Shown: positions 35,965 to 44,732 of the stretch, piece by piece | Position numbering within the stretch: the stretch's first letter is position 1 | How the letters are laid out: each line of letters begins with the position of its first letter | Source: Mesotoga sp. UBA6090 | Lineage (GTDB): Bacteria; Thermotogota; Thermotogae; Petrotogales; Kosmotogaceae | Direction: 5' to 3' | NCBI RefSeq assembly: GCF_002435945.1 | Contig: NZ_DIXC01000060.1 | Coordinates: 62,001 to 126,000, forward strand | Length of the DNA stretch: 64,000 nt | Translations under genes and position numbers: made by a program | The notes under the pieces: generated by a model | Database searches by the model: none | The model's input: the letters and a program-made list of their open reading frames with translations, nothing else | What the model was told of the DNA's origin: nothing

Positions 35965-36971
35965 TCCACTCCTTCTTCTGCAAGGGCCTTCAGTAGTCGG
36001 ACGGCATTGAGAACGTCGTCGTAGTCAACCATTTCGTGTGGAGAATGCACATATCTACACGGAATCGAGACTGTTCCCGAAGCTATGCCTCTTCCGGTCG
36101 TCTGATATCCTCTCGCATCAGTACCTCCGAATATCAGAACCTCGTACTGAGTGGGAATATCCCTTTTCTCAGCAACTTCCTTAAGTCTGGAAACAACTCT
36201 TGAAGAGCTAATGCTTCCACGATCTTTAATTTTTATGGTCGGACCTCCTCCAAGATTAAAGCCCATTCGCTTGAAAGATTTGGGAGTATCCGGTCCCGCA
36301 GTTACATCTATTGCAACTGCCATATCAGGCATAATATCAAAAGCGGCAACACAGGCTCCTACGATTCCAACTTCTTCCTGAACCGCAAAGACAAAATAAA
36401 CGTCATCTTCGGGTTGCTCCAGTTCCTTCAGCACCTGAATCATTATCGCGCATGCAATCCTGTCGTCCATTGACTTTGAAACTAGTCTCTTTCCGAGATC
36501 AACGAATGTTGAATCATATGTCCCAAAGGTTCCAACTGGAGCTTTTTTCTCGGCGTCTTCTTTATCAGTAGCGCCAATATCAACGAAGATGTGGTCATAG
36601 TCGAGACTTTTCATTGTCTCTCTTAAATCCTTGACTGTCTCCCCTTCAACATCTACAACTCCTGAAGCCCCCGTATCAAAGACCAGTCTCGAACCCAGAA
36701 GCATATACGGGGAGAGACCTCCTATGGAATCCACTCTCAGAAAACCCTTCGAATCTACGTGAGTAACAACCACACCGATTTCGTCCATATGACCGTCAAA
36801 CAAAAGTTTTCTGCCGCTCTTCCCTTTCTTAAGAGCGACAAGATTTCCCAGAGGATCTATCTTCATCTCATCAACATAGGGTTTGATCCCTCCAGCTATT
36901 ACTTCTCTTATTGCATGCTCTCTGCCGCTGGGAGAACTAATCGTGACCAGCTTTTCAATAAGACTTTTCAT
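35961..36971 (-). CDS. M42-family metallo-aminopeptidase, copy 3
   Basis: This 336-residue M42/TET-type peptidase forms large dodecameric particles in known members. It trims peptides from the N-terminus. Ligands are visible in FDGHMDEIGV, KSMDDRIAC, VQEEVGIVGA (catalytic and metal-binding Glu pair), AIDVTAG and the late YVHSPHEMV. It begins with ATG inside an ATGA overlap. It is the third of three adjacent paralogues that are strongly diverged, suggesting complementary substrate ranges or mixed particles. Confidence 0.9.
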   Translation of the reverse strand: MKSLIEKLVTISSPSGREHAIREVIAGGIKPYVDEMKIDPLGNLVALKKGKSGRKLLFDGHMDEIGVVVTHVDSKGFLRVDSIGGLSPYMLLGSRLVFDTGASGVVDVEGETVKDLRETMKSLDYDHIFVDIGATDKEDAEKKAPVGTFGTYDSTFVDLGKRLVSKSMDDRIACAIMIQVLKELEQPEDDVYFVFAVQEEVGIVGACVAAFDIMPDMAVAIDVTAGPDTPKSFKRMGFNLGGGPTIKIKDRGSISSSRVVSRLKEVAEKRDIPTQYEVLIFGGTDARGYQTTGRGIASGTVSIPCRYVHSPHEMVDYDDVLNAVRLLKALAEEGVE

Positions 36972-38008
36972 CTAGACAGCACCTTCCCTTCCTTAACTAA
37001 TATACTGGCAAGTTCGGCAACTCCAAGAAAATCGTTGATGTTTATTATTGAGGTTGGAGAATGAATGTATCTCGAAGGAGTGGAGATTACTCCCGAAGGT
37101 ATGCCAGAAACGACTCTTGCAAGTCTCGCTGCGTCAGTACCTCCAGCTATTCTGCTTTTGTACTGAAAGCTTAATGAGTTCGACTTAGCGGTTTCTACAA
37201 TAGTATCAAGGATCTTCTTGTCAAGAACGAGCCCACTATGGGCGAATGTTAAGACCGGTCCTCTTCCAAGACTTGTGGCCCACCTGTAATCAGGAAGCTC
37301 TGGATTGTCTCCGGCAGTAGTGTTTTCAAAGACTAGGGCAACATCCGGCTTTATCTGATTTGCAGCGACTCCGCTGCCCCTTAAACCTACCTCTTCCTGA
37401 ACAACCCAGGCAAAGTAGAGATCGAAATCAGTCGAAGTTCCATCAAGACTTTCAAGCACTCTTATGAGCACCTCACAACCAGTCCTGTCGTCAAGGGATT
37501 TTGCAACTGCGTAGTCACCTATTTCATTATATGGAGTATCGAAAAATACCGGATCACCAATTCTATGACTCTTAGAAGCTTCATCTTTCTTGGAATAGCC
37601 CAAATAGATCCTCAATTTACCCATACTGGGCGTTTTTAGAATAGATGACGGATCTTGAGTATGTATCGCTTCAAATCCGATCACTCCAGGAGTAAGGCTT
37701 TCTCCCACCAAGACCTTCTTACCCATGAGCACTCTAGGATCTACTCCTCCAATATTGGTAAAAGATAGCGTACCATCTTCATTGATCTTCTTCACCATTA
37801 GTCCGACTTCGTCCGTGTGAGCCAGAAGCATTAGTTTCTTTGAAGTTTTCCCATTTCCCTTCTTAAAGGCAATTAAGTTTCCAACTGTGTCTATCCAGAT
37901 GTCGTCAACCTTGGCCTCAACGGTTTCTTTGATATAGGAGGAGACTTTTTCTTCGAATCCGGAAATCCCCGGTAATTCACACAGCTTCTTCAATCTCTCA
38001 AGTTTCAT
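36968..38008 (-). CDS. M42-family metallo-aminopeptidase, copy 2
   Basis: This 346-residue M42 peptidase has all metal-site motifs: LLAHTDEVGLM, KSLDDRTGCE, VVQEEVGLRGSG, LVFENTTAGD (the usual Asp position is Glu here, a common variant) and RYIHSP. The ATG at 38008 lies in an ATGA overlap with the upstream gene, with GGGAGG nine bases away; an ATG farther upstream would lie inside the neighbouring gene. It differs from copies 1 and 3 throughout, so the three arose by old duplication. Confidence 0.9.
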   Translation of the reverse strand: MKLERLKKLCELPGISGFEEKVSSYIKETVEAKVDDIWIDTVGNLIAFKKGNGKTSKKLMLLAHTDEVGLMVKKINEDGTLSFTNIGGVDPRVLMGKKVLVGESLTPGVIGFEAIHTQDPSSILKTPSMGKLRIYLGYSKKDEASKSHRIGDPVFFDTPYNEIGDYAVAKSLDDRTGCEVLIRVLESLDGTSTDFDLYFAWVVQEEVGLRGSGVAANQIKPDVALVFENTTAGDNPELPDYRWATSLGRGPVLTFAHSGLVLDKKILDTIVETAKSNSLSFQYKSRIAGGTDAARLARVVSGIPSGVISTPSRYIHSPTSIININDFLGVAELASILVKEGKVLSR

Positions 38009-39018
38009 AGGCTCTCGCCTCCCTTCAGCGAGATGAAGAAACCTGCAAGCAATCGTGCCGTGCATGCGACATCGCTAATCTGAACAACTTCAACCGGAGT
38101 GTGCATAAACATTTGTGGAAGGGAGAGAAGCAGTGTTGGAACCCCACTTCCGGCTATCTGGACGTTGTCTGCATCGGTTCCCGTTCGTCCCGGTCCGAAC
38201 TCATATTGAACTTTGAATTCTTTATCTTTCGCGTAGTTATCAAGCAACTTGAAATATCCCTTGTGAATGTTTGGACCGCCAACAGATAAAGCGGGCCCCT
38301 TCCCGATCTCAATATCGCTCTCTTTATCATGATGAGTTACATCCATTGCAACTCCGAGATCGATTTCAAGCGATTCAGCGGCGCCCTTAGCCCCAACTGC
38401 TCCAACCTCTTCCCTTGTGGTAAACACAAAGTAGACGGTGGGAGTTGAGACATATTTCGAAAGCTCTTTCGCAGTCTCTATGCTGATCGCTGCACAGGCT
38501 CTGTCATCTAGAGCTTTACCGGAGATTTTTCCGTTCATTTCAAACGCCGAGAAATCTACTACTGCAAGATCACCAATGTCGATCTTTGTGTAATCAGGGT
38601 TGATTGAAGCGTCGATGAAGAGCTCATCGAATGAGGGTACCTCTCCTCTAGTCTCTTTCTTCTGGAGATGCGGAGCAAGCATCCCGATCACCCCGGATCT
38701 TTCCTTTCCGTCTTTGCTCTTTATTCTTACTCTTTGAGAGATAAGGACCTTCGGATCGATACCTCCAAGTTCTTCGAATCTAGCGAATCCTCTTTCATCG
38801 ATTTTGGAAATCACCAGAGAGACTTCATCTACGTGAGTAAATATGCCTATTCTCTTTCCTGTTCCTTTCTTGACTGCAATGAGATTTCCAATTTCATCTG
38901 TGTAGATCTCATCAACGAAGGGACCTATTTCTTGTCTAATTACTGAATGTACTTCATCTTCATATCCCACAGGTCCAAAAGCATTGGAGAGATCCATTAA
39001 CAAACGGGCTAAACTCAA
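38005..39018 (-). CDS. M42-family metallo-aminopeptidase, copy 1
   Basis: This 337-residue M42 peptidase shows IFTHVDEVSLV, KALDDRACAA, TREEVGAVGAKGA, AMDVTHHDKE and FMHTPVEVV, so a complete two-metal site. The first metal-binding region has THVDE where others have GHMDE. It follows minC by a four-base overlap and is the first of the three peptidase genes. As in its neighbours, a cytosolic role in peptide recycling is likely. Confidence 0.9.
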   Translation of the reverse strand: MSLARLLMDLSNAFGPVGYEDEVHSVIRQEIGPFVDEIYTDEIGNLIAVKKGTGKRIGIFTHVDEVSLVISKIDERGFARFEELGGIDPKVLISQRVRIKSKDGKERSGVIGMLAPHLQKKETRGEVPSFDELFIDASINPDYTKIDIGDLAVVDFSAFEMNGKISGKALDDRACAAISIETAKELSKYVSTPTVYFVFTTREEVGAVGAKGAAESLEIDLGVAMDVTHHDKESDIEIGKGPALSVGGPNIHKGYFKLLDNYAKDKEFKVQYEFGPGRTGTDADNVQIAGSGVPTLLLSLPQMFMHTPVEVVQISDVACTARLLAGFFISLKGGESL

Positions 39019-39671
39019 CTTGCCTCCCCCTTTACTTCAAACTTGACATCAGCTGCCTCTTCAACTACAATTCTTCCGGTCCTAACATGAGCAACCGCAG
39101 GACCCTCGAAGTGATCGTATTCCTGAGTTAGAAAATTGCCTATCTGAATTAGCGAAGGCTGTAAATCAATTGCCGCAATGATCCCCGTCTCGCCCTGGGA
39201 ATAACCGGCTCTTAGAACACCTTTTGCACTTCCAAATATGACAACGCTTCCACCCGCAATAACTTCTGCGCCGGGATGAACATTTCCCACAACCACTACA
39301 TCGTAGTTATGAACAACTATTTGTCCCGATCTTAGATTCCTTCTGATAATTTGGGCTCCCCGCACCTCAGTGATCTTCTCTCTAACAAGATCATATTTCT
39401 GACCGACTTTTACGTCCTTTTGCTCCATACTTCCAACAAGTATATCTTTTACATGTACTCCAAGGTCGCTGAGTAAAGAGACAATCTTCACTATATCGTC
39501 CGGTTTGCTTGTATCCTGAGTAAGCATCAAGGAAATTTCATCGCCCCCCGAGAAAAAATCCTTTGCGTCGGCAAACTTTTTCATGATATCCTGCCTCAGT
39601 TCATCGACGCTCCTGTACGAATCAATGAGAAGTATCAGCCCCTTCTTCGTCATTCTGAAGTCAATCGGCAC
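39015..39671 (-). CDS. minC: Septum site-determining protein MinC
   Basis: This 218-residue cell-division inhibitor blocks FtsZ assembly away from midcell. The C-terminal beta-helix domain is clear: SGQIVVHNYDVVVVGNVHPGAEV, then GGSVVIFGSAKGVLRAGY. The N-terminal domain (FRMTKKGLILLIDSYRSV) is present. The GTG at 39671 is chosen because AAGGGGTG lies six bases upstream and because the promoter would start transcription near 39687; a TTG at 39692 would be outside the transcript. No minD or minE is adjacent. It heads the long minus-strand chain. Confidence 0.9.
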   Translation of the reverse strand: MPIDFRMTKKGLILLIDSYRSVDELRQDIMKKFADAKDFFSGGDEISLMLTQDTSKPDDIVKIVSLLSDLGVHVKDILVGSMEQKDVKVGQKYDLVREKITEVRGAQIIRRNLRSGQIVVHNYDVVVVGNVHPGAEVIAGGSVVIFGSAKGVLRAGYSQGETGIIAAIDLQPSLIQIGNFLTQEYDHFEGPAVAHVRTGRIVVEEAADVKFEVKGEAS

Positions 39672-39693
39672 TATGATCACCCCTTTCTTCAAG

Positions 39694-39699
39694 ATTCTA
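39694..39699 (-). promoter_or_regulatory. Extended -10 promoter of the minC operon
   Basis: On the minus strand TGA TAGAAT forms an extended -10 element, with transcription expected near 39687 and a leader of about 16 bases before the GTG of minC. A -35 match is poor. It is divergent from the tRNA promoter and is the only promoter I can see ahead of the 20-gene chain. Confidence 0.45.
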
Positions 39700-39775
39700 T
39701 CATGAAAAAACCCTCCCTAAAGCCCGTTGATCTTCAGAAATTGGTGTGCTGCGACCACGAAAGAAGCTCGACCTC

Positions 39776-39804
39776 TTGACCGTGAAGAGTTTATAGTGTA
39801 ATAT
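39776..39804 (+). promoter_or_regulatory. Promoter of the tRNA-Glu/Val/Phe operon
   Basis: TTGACC (39776-39781) and TAATAT (39799-39804) are separated by 17 bases, about 15 bases before the first tRNA. This is the strongest promoter pattern on this side of the tRNA genes. Confidence 0.65.
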
Positions 39805-39819
39805 AAAATACGTGCTTCG

Positions 39820-39895
39820 GCCCTCATCGTCTAGTGGCCTAGGACACTGGCCTTTCACGCCGGCGACCGGGGTTCAAATCCCCGTGAGGGCGCCA
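39820..39895 (+). tRNA. tRNA-Glu (anticodon TTC)
   Basis: A complete cloverleaf with acceptor stem GCCCTCA pairing with TGAGGGC, anticodon loop CTTTCAC (TTC), T-loop GGTTCAAATCC and an encoded CCA end. It is the first of three closely spaced tRNAs. Confidence 0.96.
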
Positions 39896-39900
39896 GTGGT

Positions 39901-39975
39901 GGAAGCGTAGCTCAGAGGAAGAGCGTCTGCCTTACAAGCAGAAGGCCACAGGTTCGATCCCTGTCGCTTCCACCA
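39901..39975 (+). tRNA. tRNA-Val (anticodon TAC)
   Basis: Acceptor stem GGAAGCG pairs with CGCTTCC. The anticodon loop is CTTACAA (TAC), within the stem TCTGC/GCAGA. The T-loop is GGTTCGATCC and CCA is encoded. It lies five bases after tRNA-Glu. Confidence 0.96.
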
Positions 39976-39982
39976 GATTGAT

Positions 39983-40058
39983 GGCGAGGTAGCTCAGCAG
40001 GTAGAGCAGCGGACTGAAAATCCGTGTGTCGACGGTTCGATTCCGTCCCTTGCCACCA
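39983..40058 (+). tRNA. tRNA-Phe (anticodon GAA)
   Basis: Acceptor stem GGCGAGG pairs with CCTTGCC with one G-U pair. The anticodon loop is CTGAAAA (GAA). The T-loop GGTTCGATTCC and encoded CCA are present. It ends the tRNA operon and is followed by a UUCG-loop terminator. Confidence 0.96.
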
Positions 40059-40076
40059 GCTTTAATGAATTCTTTG

Positions 40077-40102
40077 ATGTGCCCTTCGGGGCATATTTTT
40101 TT
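40077..40102 (+). terminator. Intrinsic terminator after the tRNA operon (UUCG tetraloop)
   Basis: The stem TGTGCCC pairs with GGGCATA around the stable loop TTCG and is followed by a run of seven T. It separates the tRNA genes from niaR. Confidence 0.88.
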
Positions 40103-40104
40103 GA

Positions 40105-40134
40105 TTGAACTCACTGTAAAGTAGCTGCTATAAT
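40105..40134 (+). promoter_or_regulatory. Promoter of niaR operon
   Basis: TTGAAC (40105-40110) and a perfect TATAAT (40129-40134) are 18 bases apart; initiation near 40141 gives a short leader with AGGAGG before the ATG at 40158. NiaR could repress its own promoter, but I do not see a convincing operator. Confidence 0.7.
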
Positions 40135-40157
40135 GTGACTGTTGCAGGAGGTGAAAG

Positions 40158-40667
40158 ATGGAGAAGCCAGAAAGACAACGTTACATTGTTGAAGCCTTAA
40201 AACGTTCAACCAGTCCCGTAAAGGGACAGGCTCTCTCTCTGGAAACCGGTGTCAGTAGACAGATGATAGTGAAGGACATAGAAGAACTGAGACAAAGAGA
40301 ATTCAACATATCGTCGACCCCGAGAGGCTACGTTCTCAATGAAAGAAAGAGCTGCAGAATGGTCGTTTCCGTAAAACATTCAGAAGAGGACATTTATAAG
40401 GAGCTTTCAGAGATAATTAAAGCCGGTGGACGCGTTATCGATGTAAGCATAATTCATGCCGTATACGGAGAACTGAAAGGAAAACTGAACCTGTCAAACA
40501 TGGACGATCTTAACAGGTTCATCGCAGCTTTGAAAGCATCTCATGCCGTACCACTTCTTAGCCTTTCAAAGGACGGTGTTCATCTTCACACAATAGAGGC
40601 AGATACCGAAGAAGCTCTTGGAAGAATAAGAGACACACTGAAAAGAAATGGCTTTTTGGTTACCTGA
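40158..40667 (+). CDS. niaR: Niacin-responsive transcriptional repressor NiaR (HTH_11 + 3H domain)
   Basis: This 169-residue regulator matches NiaR, which represses NAD-precursor uptake and synthesis genes when nicotinic acid is available. The N-terminal winged helix has VKGQALSLETGVSRQMIVKD. The C-terminal 3H domain carries its three histidines in DVSIIHAVYGELKG, ALKASHAVPLL and GVHLHTIEA, which bind metal and ligand. AGGAGG is close to the ATG. The next gene is an MFS transporter 11 bases downstream, a likely target and partner. Confidence 0.9.
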   Translation: MEKPERQRYIVEALKRSTSPVKGQALSLETGVSRQMIVKDIEELRQREFNISSTPRGYVLNERKSCRMVVSVKHSEEDIYKELSEIIKAGGRVIDVSIIHAVYGELKGKLNLSNMDDLNRFIAALKASHAVPLLSLSKDGVHLHTIEADTEEALGRIRDTLKRNGFLVT

Positions 40668-40678
40668 AGGAGGCTCTC

Positions 40679-41956
40679 ATGAACATTGACGAAGTAATTC
40701 AAAAGTATGTAACTACCGCCAGAAGAACCAGGATGCTTATTTTGACTTCACTTGAGTGGATGCTCGTGGCCGGTGGAGTAATGATTACCTCACTCACACT
40801 TCCATCGATTATCGCTGATCTTGCTGACACTACTGGAGATCAAAACATGATGGCCAGCTCAGTATTTGCAGGAATGCTATTAGGCGCACTCTTTTCTGGT
40901 GCAATTTCCGATAGATTCGGAAGAAAATGGACGAACCTTTTTCTTCTGTTGATTGCCGGTCCTGCCACAGGAATTACAGGAGCTTCTCTTTCGATGAGAA
41001 TGTTTACCTTAGGAAGGTTCATTTCAGGTTTCGGTTATGGCGGCCTTCTGCCCGTCGTCAATGCTTACTTGACTGAGTTTTCATCAATAAGAATCCGAGG
41101 TCTCTATCTTGCTCTTCTAGAATCTAGCTGGGCAATCGGCAGCATTATCACCGGGGGATTCACAATGATCACACTAAACACTTATGGGTGGCGCTCGTCA
41201 TATTATTTTCTCGCAATATTCAGCATCCCTCTACTAATAATCTCCTTCTTCCTTCCAGAAAGCCCAAAATACGAGTTCATGAAGAAGGGAAAGTCCGCTC
41301 TGGAGAAGATACTTGGAAGGAGCATCGACGAAGAGATAGAAATGCACAGGAAGTCAAAGCAACCACTTCTTGGACTTTTCAGGAGTGGCCTAGCCCGAAG
41401 AACAATCATGATCTGGATTAGCTGGTTCTCGGTAAGTTTCGTTTATTATGGAATTTACACGTGGGCGCCTAAGATTTTCATGTCTAAGGGCCTGACTCCT
41501 GTCTCATCACTCTGGTACACTTTCTTCATGTTGATTATGCAGCTTCCCGGTTATTTGACCGCAGCACTGCTTATTGAAAAGATCGGAAGAAAACCCTCCC
41601 TCACATTCTTTTTCGGTGGGATGGCAGTTTCTTCAATTATAATGGCCTTTGTAAGCAGCTCCGGACTTCTCTTGTTCGCAAGCGTCTTGATTTCTCTTTT
41701 TGTTCTTGGCGCATGGGGAATGGTCTACGCCTATACGCCCGAATTATATCCCACAGAGATGCGCGCGCTCGGAAATGGAACATCAGGAGTCATGGCACGA
41801 GCAGCGGGGATAATCGCACCATATTTCACAAGCTTGATCATGGGAATCACCGGAAGCGTTCTTCTCGTAATGGTATTCATGTCTTCTCTTAGCATCCTTG
41901 CGGCGATAATTGTATCAAAGCTGGGTATAGAGACGAAACAGACGATCATAGAATAG
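40679..41956 (+). CDS. MFS transporter, probably niacin uptake (NiaP-like)
   Basis: This 425-residue major-facilitator protein has 12 membrane segments. The loop 2-3 motif is GAISDRFGRKW and another conserved piece is GRFISGFGYGGLLPVVNAYLTEF, as in the sugar-porter-related NiaP group. It lies 11 bases after niaR with AAGGAGG upstream, so nicotinate or nicotinamide is the likely substrate. That assignment comes from context; the sequence alone fits several organic-acid or sugar carriers. There is no terminator after it, and about 345 bases without genes follow. Confidence 0.75.
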   Translation: MNIDEVIQKYVTTARRTRMLILTSLEWMLVAGGVMITSLTLPSIIADLADTTGDQNMMASSVFAGMLLGALFSGAISDRFGRKWTNLFLLLIAGPATGITGASLSMRMFTLGRFISGFGYGGLLPVVNAYLTEFSSIRIRGLYLALLESSWAIGSIITGGFTMITLNTYGWRSSYYFLAIFSIPLLIISFFLPESPKYEFMKKGKSALEKILGRSIDEEIEMHRKSKQPLLGLFRSGLARRTIMIWISWFSVSFVYYGIYTWAPKIFMSKGLTPVSSLWYTFFMLIMQLPGYLTAALLIEKIGRKPSLTFFFGGMAVSSIIMAFVSSSGLLLFASVLISLFVLGAWGMVYAYTPELYPTEMRALGNGTSGVMARAAGIIAPYFTSLIMGITGSVLLVMVFMSSLSILAAIIVSKLGIETKQTIIE

Positions 41957-42301
41957 AGAATCGGCTGTTACTTCTCGGAAAAATCTCATTGCATTGGCTT
42001 AAGAAAATACATTATTGAAGGCACACTCTGTATCATAAATGCGGAGGATTTCTGGTTTTACTTTGCACGATCTCACTGACCAACATTCGACAAGAAGGAA
42101 ATTTCGACGTGTCTTGGCACACAATGTCTGTTTTACAATCTAGAAATTGAACATTGTAATTTACACCTCCACTTTTATTAAGTGCATTATTAAAATTTGA
42201 AATTCTTCAGTAGACTGATTCCTTCCACTTTCAGCTAGTAAAGCGGATATTATTTTTTATCGGGGTTGCGGTCTTTTTGCTTACTGGATGGAGGGATCTC
42301 A
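41957..42301 (+). other. Gene-free stretch
   Basis: These 345 bases contain no recognisable gene, tRNA or strong hairpin. Short frames (for example a 34-codon ATG frame at 42039) show no family resemblance. The far end holds GGAGGG at about 42290, the ribosome-binding site of the following broken gene. The stretch may be decayed coding sequence. Confidence 0.5.
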
Positions 42302-42659
42302 ATGAAGAAACGACTTGACAAGTGTCCTAGCTGCGGCGGACTTCTAGCAATCACTGAGTATGCCTGTCAGAATTGCAGGACTAAAATAATCGGGACGTTT
42401 TCACAAGACGAACTGCTCTCCCTTCTTGACTAGCTTAGACTTTCTCAAGGTTTTTATCAAGAACAGAGGTAATCTCTCAGAACTTCAGAAAAAATTGAAT
42501 ATCTCTTATCCAACTGCCAGGAGCAAATTGTAAGAGCTGGTGACGAGTTTGGGGTTCGAGCTTGCAAATCGCCAGATTCAGGAGGCTTCAAAGATCATCA
42601 GAAAATTCGAAGAGGGCGATCTAAACCCGGAGTAAGCAGCTGAACTTCTTGTAGAATAA
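42302..42659 (+). pseudogene. DUF2089-family protein gene, frameshifted with internal stops
   Basis: Three segments together match a DUF2089 protein of about 115 residues. The first (42302-42433) encodes a zinc knuckle, KCPSCGGLLAITEYACQNC, and ends at TAG. After a frame change at about 42425, the next reads LDFLKVFIKNRGNLSELQ and ISYPTARSKL, then hits TAA at 42531. The third reads LANRQIQEASKIIRKFEEGD and ends with TAA at 42633 and again at 42657. The knuckle, helix-turn-helix and C-terminal helix are all in family order. At least three lesions make it non-functional. Family members are probably DNA-binding regulators. Confidence 0.85.
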
Positions 42660-42843
42660 AAAAGAGAAAACAGGGATTTGCTCACCGTCTCTTTGTACTG
42701 AGCTATTTCGTGCAGAGCTAATGATGATTGCAGCTTCAATAAATCAATGGCAACTGTACCACCAACTTCGAAACGACCTTCACAACAAAAGATGGTATAT
42801 TATTTATTGTTACTTCAGAACTTCCTGAAATGGGGTGTCCCGG

Positions 42844-43758
42844 ATGAAAGTAGTTAAGGCTCTCTTTCTGATCCTGCTCATCGGCATAGCACTGGTAGTG
42901 GTGAACAGCATTTTTAGCGTGACGATGGCAAGAATCTACTTCAACCGGATAGAAAGAGACGGAAGGTATCTAAAAGTGGATGAAGAGGAGCTTTTCTTGA
43001 AGATCCTTGGAGAAGGGAAGCCAACTTTAATGATTCATGGATTCCCAGGATCTCACGTTGACTTTCAAGAACTTGCAGAGCTGCTTTCATCAAATAGAAG
43101 AATCTACATGATAGACCTACCTGGGTTTGGTTTGTCTACCGCTTCTAACAAGGGTGATTATTCAGAGAAAGGGTATGCCGACCTTACCGTTGATTTGATG
43201 GACCTTCTGAACATTGAGAAGGCTGATGTCATAGGCCACTCATTGGGGGGAGAAGTGGGTCTGAATCTAGCTTATTACTATCCGGAAAGAATGGAAAGCC
43301 TTGTCTTAATAGATGCCTCTCCATATGGAGAGAGAGATTTCTTGCCCGACTTTGTATCAAGCAACAAGATTCTTTCTTGGCTCGCAATGAGGTTTTTTTA
43401 TCAGACATATCCAATTCAAAGATACATCTATCTTAGAAGACTTGGAAATCGAAGCAACTTCAAGTCTGAGGAGTTTGGGAAGTACTTTGCGCTTGTAGAT
43501 CATATGCCCGTCTCCTTCTTATATGAGTTCATGCGGGGAAACGACGGAGCTCTCTTTTCACAATCACTTGGTGAGATCGATTGCAGCACACTGATTCTTT
43601 GGGGGGAACGAGACAAGATTTCTCCCCTGAGTTATGGAGAGAAGCTATCTAAAGAGCTTTCTGACAGCATTCTAACGGTAATTGAGGGTGCGGGGCACGC
43701 TCCCTTTATCGAGTATCCCAAAAGAGTAGCTGAAGAGATAACTGGCTTTCTAGAGTAA
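42844..43758 (+). CDS. Membrane-anchored alpha/beta hydrolase
   Basis: This 304-residue alpha/beta-fold hydrolase has an N-terminal membrane anchor (ALFLILLIGIALVVVNSIFS). Motifs are the oxyanion-hole MIHGFPGSHVDF, the nucleophile elbow GHSLGG (Ser near residue 132), the acidic residue in WGERDKISPL and the histidine in GAGHAPF. The catalytic triad is complete. GGGGTG precedes the ATG at 42844 with good spacing; a GTG at 42835 is an alternative. The substrate is unknown. It lies intact between two pseudogenes. Confidence 0.88.
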   Translation: MKVVKALFLILLIGIALVVVNSIFSVTMARIYFNRIERDGRYLKVDEEELFLKILGEGKPTLMIHGFPGSHVDFQELAELLSSNRRIYMIDLPGFGLSTASNKGDYSEKGYADLTVDLMDLLNIEKADVIGHSLGGEVGLNLAYYYPERMESLVLIDASPYGERDFLPDFVSSNKILSWLAMRFFYQTYPIQRYIYLRRLGNRSNFKSEEFGKYFALVDHMPVSFLYEFMRGNDGALFSQSLGEIDCSTLILWGERDKISPLSYGEKLSKELSDSILTVIEGAGHAPFIEYPKRVAEEITGFLE

Positions 43759-43775
43759 AAAGGGAGGCTAAACAG

Positions 43776-44704
43776 TTGCCGCAGATCAGACCGAAAGTTG
43801 TAGTAAGTAGATGTTTAGGATTCGAAAGCTGCAGGTACAACGGGCAGATGATTCCCAGCAAATTCGAAAGCAGGTTGGGGAAATATGTGAATTACTCAAC
43901 CGTATGTCCCGAGTTTGATATTGGGCTGGTGTTCCCGGAGCGCCCATAAGAATGGTTTCTAAAACTAATGGAATGAGGCTTGTTCAATCTCTAAGAGGGA
44001 TCGAAGTTACCGAAAGACTTTCGGTCTTAACAAGCAAGTTTCTCGACAACCTGGAAAGAGTGGCTGGCTTTGTTCTCAAAGCGGCTTCACCTACATGTGG
44101 AGTGAAGGATGTGAAGCTCTGTCCAGGAGAGGGTAAAGTGGTATCCTCAGGTAGAGACGCCGGATTTTCGGAGGAGCTGCTCCTGCAAAATAGAGCTGTC
44201 TTCCGATTGAAGACGAAGGCAAATTATCCAATTACATCATAAGAGAACATTTCTGGACAACTCTTCACCGTCACACGTTTCAGGGATCTTTCGAACAGCT
44301 TACTAGAAAGGGCCTTGTTGAATTTCAATCAGAAAATAAGCTGCCGCTCATGTCCTACAATCAGAATGAAATGAGAATTATGGGAAGGATTGTTGGAAAC
44401 ATGAACTCAAGAGAACTTAGAGACGTTCATGATGACTATGCCTATCACTTCTACAAATGATGTCCACCCCACCGAAACACACTTTGCACACAAATGTATT
44501 GATGCAAGGACATGGTTACTTTTCAGACTACATTTCCTCTTCAGAAAGAGGTTCTTTCAGAATATGCTCGAAAGATACCGAAAAGGGATGATACCGCTTA
44601 GCGTTCCTCTTCATATTCTTCGTTCATACGTTGTAGTCTTTGAAAGCGAGTATCTATTCCGTCAAACATTCTTAGACCCAAACCCATCAAGCTTGTTGAG
44701 GTAA
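43776..44704 (+). pseudogene. DUF523-DUF1722 (YbgA-like) protein gene, multiply frameshifted
   Basis: This gene is broken but its segments line up with a DUF523-DUF1722 protein. The DUF523 part begins PQIRPKVVVSRCLGFESCRYN and CPEFDIGL; a frameshift near 43940 is followed by APIRMVSKTNG, EVTERLSVL and KAASPTCGVKDVK. A second shift near 44210 restores KLSNYIIREHFWTTL. The DUF1722 part has GLVEFQSENKLPLMSYNQNE, stops at TGA 44458, and after further shifts ends ERYRKGMIPLSVPL and FLDPNPSSLLR. At least three lesions are needed. In E. coli ybgA lies just upstream of the photolyase gene, and here too a photolyase remnant follows. Confidence 0.88.
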
Positions 44705-44732
44705 CAGATTCGGTCAAAGGAAGATCGGGGAA

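Noticed and set aside
42039..42143. Small ATG frame in the gap after the MFS gene
   Set aside because: It has 34 codons with no family resemblance and no good ribosome-binding site.
43952..44242. Intact 96-residue gene
   Set aside because: It is only the middle part of the broken DUF523-DUF1722 gene; flanking frames continue the family sequence.
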